From Thermoproteota archaeon (GTDB lineage: Archaea; Korarchaeota; Korarchaeia; Korarchaeales; Korarchaeaceae), in assembly GCA_003661365.1 (NCBI GenBank), contig QMVZ01000057.1, forward strand, positions 1 to 8,963: 8,963 nucleotides of DNA, written 5' to 3'. The notes below the pieces were generated by a model, which was given only the letters and a program-made list of their open reading frames with translations, made no database searches and was not told the DNA's origin. Position 1 is the first letter of the stretch. The number at the start of each line of letters is the position of its first letter. Shown piece after piece: positions 1 through 4,709 of the stretch. The position numbers and the translations under genes were made by a program.

Positions 1-433
1 CTTCTATTGCTTTTATCACGACATCCTTCCTGTTCACGTAAGTGCCTTTGAATGTCTTCCAAATCTTTCCAGAGGGAGGGTTATTCGAGCATTCAATGCA
101 GTAGACGAAGTAGACTGGGTATTCTATGCTTCGCTCTATGTAGTAGTTCAGCTTTATTTTCAGGGCAACTACGCCATCGTTCTCGTTGTAGAAGGGAAGT
201 TCCAAAGGTGCATTGGAGCCAGTACTGGCTCCTCCGCCTCCATCCTCCTCGACTCCCACCATGTGGAGCCTGAAGGCGCTCATCTCAGCTTGCTTAGCCA
301 AGTAGAACTCGTTTCCTTCCTTGTCTAGACCTATAACTGGAGAGGTTACGGTCCTTCTCTCCCTTACGTTCAGAGCAACTAGGAAGGATGTTGCAGCAAC
401 GATGATTAAGAAGAAGGCTATAAGCTTCCTCAT
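1..433 (-). CDS. Single-anchor membrane protein with external domain (partial, C-terminus beyond window)
   Basis: The reading frame opens at an ATG at 433-431 and stays open for 144 codons to the window edge, so the C-terminus is missing. The start overlaps the stop of the 306-aa gene as ATGA (430-433), with GGTGA six bases upstream, which indicates translational coupling. Residues 1-22 are a short basic N-terminus followed by a hydrophobic stretch (IAFFLIIVAATSFLVAL), either a signal anchor or an uncleaved signal peptide. After it come a charged patch (RERR), a soluble segment and a Gly-rich acidic patch (about 62-69). The strands around 85-110 look like an external beta-rich domain. C112 and C115 form a CxxC pair that could bind a metal or make a disulfide. 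I do not recognise the family. As the last visible gene of the second operon it probably belongs to the same envelope structure as the 383-aa and 306-aa proteins. Confidence 0.85.
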   Translation of the reverse strand, partial: MRKLIAFFLIIVAATSFLVALNVRERRTVTSPVIGLDKEGNEFYLAKQAEMSAFRLHMVGVEEDGGGGASTGSNAPLELPFYNENDGVVALKIKLNYYIERSIEYPVYFVYCIECSNNPPSGKIWKTFKGTYVNRKDVVIKAIE

Positions 434-1350
434 TCCTCCTCACCCATCTCGAAGATTGCGTAGAACGCAGCGGCTATGAGTGCAAAGGCAGCGAGTAGGA
501 ACAGCTTGTCTGCCCAAACAGAAAGGCCTATTGAGGAGCCAAGACCAACGAAGACTCCTACTGAAACTACTCGTAAGGGAAGTGTTTCCTTCGTGCTTGG
601 GCTGCCTGGTATTGTCGGCTCTGTTGGGCTTTGAGTAGTTCCCCCTGTGTTCTCAACCGTTATGGCTTTAGGCAGAGTTTTCGAGAAGATAAGCTCGTCC
701 TTAAGCAACTTAGCCTTGTAGACTTTTATTTCAAAGGTTAGCTCGTGTCTCCCTACTTCCTTTATGCCTTTCCTTACCTCGCTCTCTGGAATGTACATTA
801 CCTCTACTTCCTTTCCTGGAGAGAGCGTCATCGTTTCCTTTTTTTCTAAGATATCGTAGCCACGCTTCTCTTCCTTTATCTTCAGCTTGAAGACGAGCTT
901 TTCTGGCTGCGCAAACAGAGACTCTGGAATTGCTGCATAGAGCACGATTGCTTCGAGCTTACCAACTTCCTTCGTAAACACCGTATTAAGCGGAAAGCTG
1001 AGATTGGAGTCCCCTATTATGTCGAGCCTTACTTGAACCTCATCCGTTGCGTACTTAGGAGGATGGAGCATGAAGATGAAGAAGGCGGCCATGAAGAGCA
1101 GGAAGGCAAGGGCTATGAACTCTGGCCTCAATATACCTAATAGAAGTGATATAATGCCGAAGCCTACCAGCGCCAGTAAAAGATACTTTCTTACTTTGGT
1201 GGCGTACTGGAAAAGTTTTACATCACTCAGCCCAGAATGAACGCTTAGATCTGCCTCGTAGTTCCCCCAGTATATCTCTGCGACATCGAGGGCTACGAAG
1301 AGCAACGCTACTGTTAGCGCCAGCGTCTTTTTGTCTACTCCTAACTGCAC
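430..1350 (-). CDS. 306-aa multi-spanning membrane protein with soluble domain and Thr/Pro stalk
   Basis: Family not recognised. The hydrophobic profile suggests a membrane helix at about 9-25, a pair at 56-73 and 78-95, then a soluble, probably beta-rich domain at about 99-232. A low-complexity Thr/Ser/Pro/Gly linker follows at about 235-256 (TTQSPTEPTIPGSPST), then two more helices at about 261-277 and 282-300 and an acidic tail (GEEE). The soluble domain followed by a Thr/Pro stalk re-entering the membrane looks like an externally displayed domain. The start is GTG at 1350; its ribosome site is weak (GAGG eight bases upstream), but no better in-frame start lies in the 46 bases after the preceding gene. 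It ends in an ATGA overlap with the next gene. The linker echoes the Pro/Thr linker of the 383-aa protein, so the two may be parts of one surface complex. Function is unknown. Confidence 0.88.
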   Translation of the reverse strand: MQLGVDKKTLALTVALLFVALDVAEIYWGNYEADLSVHSGLSDVKLFQYATKVRKYLLLALVGFGIISLLLGILRPEFIALAFLLFMAAFFIFMLHPPKYATDEVQVRLDIIGDSNLSFPLNTVFTKEVGKLEAIVLYAAIPESLFAQPEKLVFKLKIKEEKRGYDILEKKETMTLSPGKEVEVMYIPESEVRKGIKEVGRHELTFEIKVYKAKLLKDELIFSKTLPKAITVENTGGTTQSPTEPTIPGSPSTKETLPLRVVSVGVFVGLGSSIGLSVWADKLFLLAAFALIAAAFYAIFEMGEEE

Positions 1351-1396
1351 ATGCCTCGCCTCGTCGTGGAAAAAATGAAGGATTGGTGTGCGGTGT

Positions 1397-1741
1397 TCAG
1401 AGTATGGCGGCTAGCACTATTACGAAGATCAGCAGCCCTACTGCGTAGTCTAAAAGCTCAAACTCTCTGAAGTGTCCTAGCAAGATCAGGAAGAACGCAA
1501 AGCACAGCACTATCAGTATCTGGAATAGGTTCGCTCCTCCACCTGCTGTGAAAGTTATAGAGAAGGCGTTGAAGATCCAGCCTCCTGGAAATGCTGCCCT
1601 TAGCAGTAGTGCAAAGCCGATGATGGGCATGGCGTAGAACGTCCAGAACTTCAGGTCCCTTTCGTCCTCGTCAGTTAGGGTGAAGAGCCCTAGCATCCCT
1701 CCCGCAAAAAGGAGGGTTGTGAGGAAGGCTAGCGGGTTCAT
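1397..1741 (-). CDS. 114-aa integral membrane protein with four helices
   Basis: Very hydrophobic protein with four likely membrane helices at about 3-20, 33-50, 71-89 and 96-114. An acidic loop (TDEDERD) lies between helices 1 and 2 and a Gly-rich loop (TAGGGAN) before helix 3. The chain ends inside the last helix with no tail. The ATG at 1741 directly follows the stop of the 53-aa gene (TAG at 1744-1742), and GGGAGG lies nine bases upstream, inside that gene's Lys/Arg-coding 3' end. Possible roles by analogy are a small channel or scaffold protein of a secretion or DNA-transfer machine, or a hydrophobic virion membrane protein. Spindle-virus capsid proteins are also short and hydrophobic but normally have two hydrophobic segments, so that match is not supported. 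Family not recognised. Confidence 0.85.
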   Translation of the reverse strand: MNPLAFLTTLLFAGGMLGLFTLTDEDERDLKFWTFYAMPIIGFALLLRAAFPGGWIFNAFSITFTAGGGANLFQILIVLCFAFFLILLGHFREFELLDYAVGLLIFVIVLAAIL

Positions 1742-1903
1742 CTACCTCTTCCTCCCTTTCTTCTTTTTCTTTCTCAGTTTCTTGAGTTCCTTCATTGAGA
1801 CCTCTCTTAGATAGCCCTGCTTGTCAACGAAATAGCCGTGTCCCTTTTTCTTCTGTATCTTGACAGTCTTTCCCTTGATTTTTACTATCTCGCCTAGAAC
1901 CAT
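1742..1903 (-). CDS. 53-aa highly basic small protein, putative nucleic-acid binding
   Basis: A short gene fills the gap between the 383-aa and 114-aa genes. ATG is at 1903-1901, seven bases after the preceding stop (TGA at 1912-1910). An SD-like GGAGTGAT lies five bases upstream, overlapping the preceding gene's last codons, and the stop TAG abuts the next ATG. The first half (about 1-36) alternates Val/Ile with Lys/Gly (GEIVKIKGKTVKI, then GYFVDKQGYL), as in a small SH3-like or hairpin beta fold. The second half ends in a run of Lys/Arg (KKLRKKKKKGRKR). About two fifths of the residues are Lys or Arg and only four are acidic. Such composition fits binding to DNA, RNA or an acidic surface, for example packaging DNA or anchoring to phospholipid heads. 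The good ribosome site, tight spacing and unbroken frame make it a real gene, but the function is inferred from composition only. Confidence 0.8.
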   Translation of the reverse strand: MVLGEIVKIKGKTVKIQKKKGHGYFVDKQGYLREVSMKELKKLRKKKKKGRKR

Positions 1904-1909
1904 GGGCGA

Positions 1910-3061
1910 TCACTCCGCCATAGCTGGGAGAGGCAAAGATACGAGAGCGAGCACTGTTTCGGGCTCGGCTGTTATCATCTTAGCTGGACCGAACGTTCCA
2001 CCGTCGTTTATCGTGTATGTGAACTCTAGCGTACTGAAGTCGCAGTACTCAGTCATCGCATAGGCCACGAACTTCAGCTTGATTGCCGTGTCAACATTAT
2101 TGACGTCATACTGGAACTTGATCTGGATCGTATCACGGGGATCGCTTGCGTAGTACAGGGCACCCTCCTTTATTACTGGACCGTAGTTGTCAGCGGCTAT
2201 AACGTAGTCGTATCCAGATGGGGCGTTCTTGCGCAGCGGGTGGTTGTTCGGCAGGTCAGTTATGTCTATCAAGGTGTACTTCTCGCTTCCAACCCAGATG
2301 TAGTCGAGCGTGGCGCTTCCCTCGTCGGCGTAGATCCAGATTGGTGGGTTCTTCCTGTGCAGGTTGTCACAGCCAACGTCGAAGCTGAATATCTCGTTGG
2401 TGCTCGTGTTGTCCGTCTGAACGAAGCCTGTGTACTCGCTACCTCCGAATATGTACTTCAAATCGTCCATTAGATAGAGGTTGACTATGTTGCCAGCCAC
2501 GTTCTTGAAGTAGCCATTGTCGTCAGTCTCTAAGTCATTAACAGTCACGTAGATGAGGCGAGGAGGATAATAGCCTGCGTCGTATGTCGTTGGGGTTATC
2601 AGGACTGGCAGTTTCATTCCTGCATAGGCTTCTATCTGGATCGTTGCTATTCCGCTTGAGAATGACCTGGCTGGAGCTGTTAGTTCGCCATTCGCTTCCA
2701 GATCAATCAATTCCCAGAAATCGTCCGTTGGGAGAGGATGTTTCTCATCAAAGTAGTGAAGCTCTATGTTCGTTCCCGCAGATCCATCGTATGCGTCGTA
2801 CACCTCGACCTTGATCTTTCCAGTCTTCCTAGGTGCACTTGGAGGAGGCGTTTTGGTTGGGGTTATGGTTGGGACTCCGCCGCTCACACCAGTTTGAAGC
2901 AAACCAGGTGCGTAGGTGCTAAGTCCCCACCACATCACTCCCAGCATTACGAAGAAGGTTATTGCGCCTGCGACTGCGCTGTCCGTTTCCTTTCCAACGA
3001 CGAGGCCAACAACTGCTGGCACACCGAAGAGTAGGATTAGACCTAACACTTTTTCACTCAC
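1910..3061 (-). CDS. 383-aa membrane-anchored protein with large beta-rich ectodomain
   Basis: First gene of the second operon, after the only sizeable intergenic gap. Two membrane helices lie at about 5-23 and 28-48 in hairpin arrangement, then a Pro/Thr-rich spacer (about 62-80, VPTITPTKTPPPSAP). A roughly 300-residue domain follows, rich in Tyr, Asp, Thr and Val and consistent with one or more beta sandwiches. It has only two cysteines (motifs GCDN and EYCDF), which could form one disulfide. The composition is that of an abundant, exposed archaeal surface or virion protein; a structural or adhesion role is inference. Start choice: GTG at 3061 has only GGGAG eight bases upstream, whereas GTG at 3049-3047 has a stronger AGGTGA (3063-3058) at eight bases. 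The true protein may therefore lack the first four residues. The stop at 1910 lies just before the 53-aa gene. Family not recognised. Confidence 0.9.
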   Translation of the reverse strand: MSEKVLGLILLFGVPAVVGLVVGKETDSAVAGAITFFVMLGVMWWGLSTYAPGLLQTGVSGGVPTITPTKTPPPSAPRKTGKIKVEVYDAYDGSAGTNIELHYFDEKHPLPTDDFWELIDLEANGELTAPARSFSSGIATIQIEAYAGMKLPVLITPTTYDAGYYPPRLIYVTVNDLETDDNGYFKNVAGNIVNLYLMDDLKYIFGGSEYTGFVQTDNTSTNEIFSFDVGCDNLHRKNPPIWIYADEGSATLDYIWVGSEKYTLIDITDLPNNHPLRKNAPSGYDYVIAADNYGPVIKEGALYYASDPRDTIQIKFQYDVNNVDTAIKLKFVAYAMTEYCDFSTLEFTYTINDGGTFGPAKMITAEPETVLALVSLPLPAMAE

Positions 3062-3070
3062 CTGCTGGTC

Positions 3071-3088
3071 TCCCGCTCTTTGGCGGGA
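3071..3088 (-). promoter_or_regulatory. Hairpin in the 5' leader of the 383-aa gene
   Basis: Perfect six-base inverted repeat, TCCCGC and GCGGGA, separated by six bases. If the TATA element at 3111-3119 is used, transcription would begin near 3090 and this hairpin would sit in the leader, 10-27 bases before the GTG at 3061. Its 3' arm contains the GGGAG that would serve that GTG, while the AGGTGA serving the GTG at 3049 stays free. It could tune translation initiation or be a protein site; either is inference. An 8-bp palindrome, AAGATCTT, lies just upstream at 3091-3098. Confidence 0.4.
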
Positions 3089-3110
3089 TCAAGATCTTAT
3101 TGTAAAATGA

Positions 3111-3119
3111 GATTTTTAA
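3111..3119 (-). promoter_or_regulatory. Candidate TATA box for the second operon
   Basis: On the minus strand the segment reads TTAAAAATC and is the most TATA-like element between the winged-helix gene and the 383-aa gene. An archaeal start site would be expected about 25 bases downstream, near 3090, giving a leader of about 30 bases. The purine-rich BRE expected just upstream is poor (CTCC), so this is a moderate candidate. TTTTACAATAA a few bases downstream is an alternative. The palindrome at 3129-3144 ends nine bases upstream, where an activator or a factor blocking TFB would act. Confidence 0.4.
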
Positions 3120-3128
3120 GGAGATATT

Positions 3129-3144
3129 CTCCCACGAGTGGGAG
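3129..3144. repeat. Palindrome A, CTCCCAC-GA-GTGGGAG
   Basis: Perfect inverted repeat with 7-base arms and a 2-base centre. It lies immediately upstream of the candidate TATA box of the 383-aa gene, a typical place for an archaeal operator. It overlaps a second, weaker inverted repeat at 3120-3132 (GGAGA-TAT-TCTCC). The layout CTnnCAC-nn-GTGnnAG is shared with palindrome B. Probably a binding site for a dimeric regulator; the regulator is not proven. Confidence 0.55.
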
Positions 3145-3151
3145 TTGTTAT

Positions 3152-3180
3152 GAGAAAACGAAGGAGAAGAGAGATAGAAA
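3152..3180 (-). terminator. Pyrimidine-rich tract after the first operon, possible terminator
   Basis: Four bases after the stop of the winged-helix gene, the minus strand becomes almost purely pyrimidine for 29 bases, with short T runs such as TTTC and GTTTTC. Archaeal transcription often ends at T-rich runs without a hairpin, so this is the likeliest end of the first operon. The longest T run is only four, so termination may be partial and some transcripts may read into the second operon. Confidence 0.25.
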
Positions 3181-3197
3181 CTTTCACTTGTGAAAGT
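3180..3197. repeat. Palindrome B, ACTTTCAC-TT-GTGAAAGT
   Basis: Perfect inverted repeat with 8-base arms and a 2-base centre. It overlaps the last codons and TGA stop (3186-3184) of the winged-helix gene. Its core CTTTCAC-TT-GTGAAAG follows the same CTnnCAC-nn-GTGnnAG pattern as palindrome A. The centres are 52 bp apart, about five helical turns, so two bound dimers would face the same side of the DNA. It could also fold as an RNA hairpin at the 3' end of the first operon, ahead of the pyrimidine tract. An operator role is inference. Confidence 0.5.
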
Positions 3198-3645
3198 AGT
3201 TAAAACTTTTTACTGTCATTGATGGGAGTTTCCCTGAAAGAAGCAGGAAAAACCTTATCTTGAGGCTTTCAAAAAATCTCCTTAGGAATGGTAAGCCGAT
3301 CTGCTTCATGCCTTCTTGAGTTATCACATAGAACACTATTCCATCTATTTTTGTTTTCCTGACCAGTCCCTGCCTCTGGAACTCAGCCAGTTTTCTTGCT
3401 GCTGTGCTTTCGCTGAAGCACGACGCCATAAAGCTGAATCTTCTGGGTCTTAAAAGCAGTCTTAGGAACCTTTCATCGCTGTTTGTCGGTTCCTTTGGAG
3501 ATAGAAGTAGGAGTATGAAGCTCGTCATGAAGACGAAGAAGCTGAGGGAGAAGGAAGAGAGGAAGGATTGAGGGGGATATGTCTCTATGCACATGGAGGC
3601 AGCAGCTAAGAACACAGCGAATTTCAGCATCTCTTCTAGCTTCAT
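3184..3645 (-). CDS. 153-aa membrane-anchored winged-helix (MarR/ArsR-like) protein
   Basis: The N-terminus has two hydrophobic segments at about 8-20 and 30-49, separated by a short loop (ETYPPQS). After a charged turn comes a winged-helix DNA-binding domain at about 57-117: helix 1 (DERFLRLLLRP), helix 2 (RFSFMASCF), a likely recognition helix (SESTAARKLAEFQRQGLV), then a two-strand wing (VRKTKIDGIVFYVITQEG). The pattern of AxxLxxxGLVxxxxxxxxxxYxxTxxG is typical of MarR/ArsR/PadR-type regulators. A basic, partly hydrophobic tail follows (about 118-153). A membrane-tethered transcription factor would have to act on DNA near the membrane; alternatively the domain may serve protein contacts in the complex. 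It overlaps the preceding stop as ATGA (3642-3645), with GGAGG ten bases before the start. Its position beside palindromes A and B makes it a candidate regulator of the second operon (inference). Confidence 0.85.
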   Translation of the reverse strand: MKLEEMLKFAVFLAAASMCIETYPPQSFLSSFSLSFFVFMTSFILLLLSPKEPTNSDERFLRLLLRPRRFSFMASCFSESTAARKLAEFQRQGLVRKTKIDGIVFYVITQEGMKQIGLPFLRRFFESLKIRFFLLLSGKLPSMTVKSFNYFHK

Positions 3646-4100
3646 TTAGCCATCGCCTCCACCACCTTTGGAATCAGATTTGGCAAGTAGTAGAGGAAGA
3701 GCAGGACAAGGAAGAGGGCTATCTGCTTGAAGAAGGGAAACTCCTCGAGGTGGCGAAGGTATAGGAACCAGAGTATTCCGAAGCTTATGGCACTTGCAAG
3801 GAAAGTGCGAACCTCTGGGCTCATGCGCCTTCCAGTTTTAGCGTAGAAAATTGCATCGAAGATGATGCTAAGAAAGTCACGCATCCCCATGAGCACGATT
3901 ATCGTTCCATGGGCTATGTTGTGCAGGCTATACCAAGCTGCTGTCGTGTTGAAAGCCTGCTTGAACTCGTACCAATAGCCCTTCGTTTTCTCTATTGGAG
4001 GAGGAAGCGTCGAATTCGTTTCGTTCCCAGCGCTGGCTGGGACGAGCTGTAATGAGAGCAAAACCAGAAGGAAGAGGTAAGCTACCTTAACCCTCACCAT
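3642..4100 (-). CDS. 152-aa secreted-type membrane protein with signal peptide and three helices
   Basis: The start is ATG at 4100-4098, or GTG at 4097, because GGGGGT sits four or seven bases upstream and the reading then begins with a clear signal peptide. That signal has a basic n-region (MVRVK), a hydrophobic core (AYLFLLVLLSLQLV) and a probable cleavage after Ala24 (PASA|GN). The mature N-terminus carries three N-glycosylation sequons, NET, NST and NTT (N26, N29, N51). Three membrane helices follow at about 64-86, 98-115 and 123-142. The frame runs further upstream to 4217, but that extension lacks a ribosome site and overlaps the nuclease gene. A small protein with a signal peptide plus short helices recalls the pilin-like subunits of conjugation-type machines (VirB2, archaeal Ced/Ted systems). 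Those usually have two helices after the signal, so this is only an analogy. Family not recognised. Confidence 0.87.
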   Translation of the reverse strand: MVRVKVAYLFLLVLLSLQLVPASAGNETNSTLPPPIEKTKGYWYEFKQAFNTTAAWYSLHNIAHGTIIVLMGMRDFLSIIFDAIFYAKTGRRMSPEVRTFLASAISFGILWFLYLRHLEEFPFFKQIALFLVLLFLYYLPNLIPKVVEAMAK

Positions 4101-4707
4101 TACCACCCCCATTAAACGCCTGAGATAAGCGTAAACGGAAGCGTCCCTTCGTGGCTTCAACCCATCTCCCATCTGGATCGAGGAAGAATGGCTTGGAGGG
4201 CCCCATGTCCCTCGCAAAAAAGAGGATAATTTGGGATTTTCCCTCCCTAAGGGCCTTTCTCGCTTCTGCGAGAGCCCTTTTGAAGTTTCTTCCTGATTTT
4301 ACCTCAACGAATACCTCTTTTCCATCTTTATTTCTCGTTATGATGAGGTCTGCTGGGTGCGTTGGTCTTGGGTGCCTCCTTATGGTGTATTTTGATGGGA
4401 GCCATGCCCTAAGCGTACCTAAAGCCACGGTCTCGTAGTAGTAACCTATTTCGTAGGGAGAAGACCCCTCAGACCTATGATTTAGTTCGGCTTTCTGGGA
4501 GGGTTTCTTGGGCGAAAAATAGCCCAGGGAAGGAATTGGTTCTTTGTGTGATTGATTATTAACTTCATGGTGCGCCTCTGTTATCTTAAGATTTTTACTT
4601 TCTCCCCTTTCAAAATTGAAAGAACTTACTGCTGAGAGAGAGACAAAAAGAAGGCATGGGGTGAAAATGCACGAGAAAAGCGATCCAACTATGGGAAATG
4701 CAACCAC
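4087..4707 (-). CDS. PD-(D/E)XK nuclease-fold protein with hydrophobic N-terminus
   Basis: Start chosen as GTG at 4707-4705: GGTGA lies seven bases upstream and the ATPase stop (TAA 4712-4710) is two bases away. A GTG at 4725 has no proper site. This gives 206 aa. Residues 1-28 are strongly hydrophobic (VAFPIVGSLFS, then CLLFVSLSAVSS), a possible membrane anchor or signal. A polar, poorly ordered linker covers about 29-84. The C-terminal domain shows the nuclease motif set: a helix with E92 (GYYYE), then PAD with D120, a strand ending E135-V-K137 (VFVEVKSG), and a helix ending before a buried strand (SQIILFFARD). This matches the restriction-endonuclease-like, Hjc/Mrr-type fold that cuts DNA with Mg2+. 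Its place directly after the ATPase suggests joint DNA processing, perhaps trimming or nicking DNA being moved, or degrading rival DNA. Membrane tethering would be unusual for this fold. Confidence 0.85.
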   Translation of the reverse strand: MVAFPIVGSLFSCIFTPCLLFVSLSAVSSFNFERGESKNLKITEAHHEVNNQSHKEPIPSLGYFSPKKPSQKAELNHRSEGSSPYEIGYYYETVALGTLRAWLPSKYTIRRHPRPTHPADLIITRNKDGKEVFVEVKSGRNFKRALAEARKALREGKSQIILFFARDMGPSKPFFLDPDGRWVEATKGRFRLRLSQAFNGGGNGEG

Positions 4708-4709
4708 TC

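Noticed and set aside
52..273. 73-aa plus-strand frame near the left edge
   Set aside because: It lies opposite the minus-strand partial gene, whose frame has a proper start, SD and membrane anchor. The plus frame has Arg/Ser-rich shadow composition and no ribosome site.
1397..1741. The 114-aa protein as a spindle-virus major capsid protein
   Set aside because: Those proteins usually have two hydrophobic segments; this one has four, and no accompanying spindle-virus marker gene is seen.
1860..3110. Several plus-strand frames opposite the 383-aa gene (1860-2063, 2240-2473, 2584-2814, 2738-3034, 2916-3110)
   Set aside because: All are antisense to a long gene with coherent domain structure, lack ribosome sites and have shadow-like composition.
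3107..3193. 28-codon plus-strand frame in the intergenic gap
   Set aside because: No ribosome site before its ATG. It runs through both palindromes and the tract without any recognisable protein feature.
4101..4217. 39-residue N-terminal extension of the signal-peptide protein
   Set aside because: It would bury the signal peptide and overlap the nuclease gene, and it lacks a ribosome site.
4151..4438. 95-aa plus-strand frame opposite the nuclease gene
   Set aside because: It is antisense to the conserved PD-(D/E)XK motifs and has no ribosome site.
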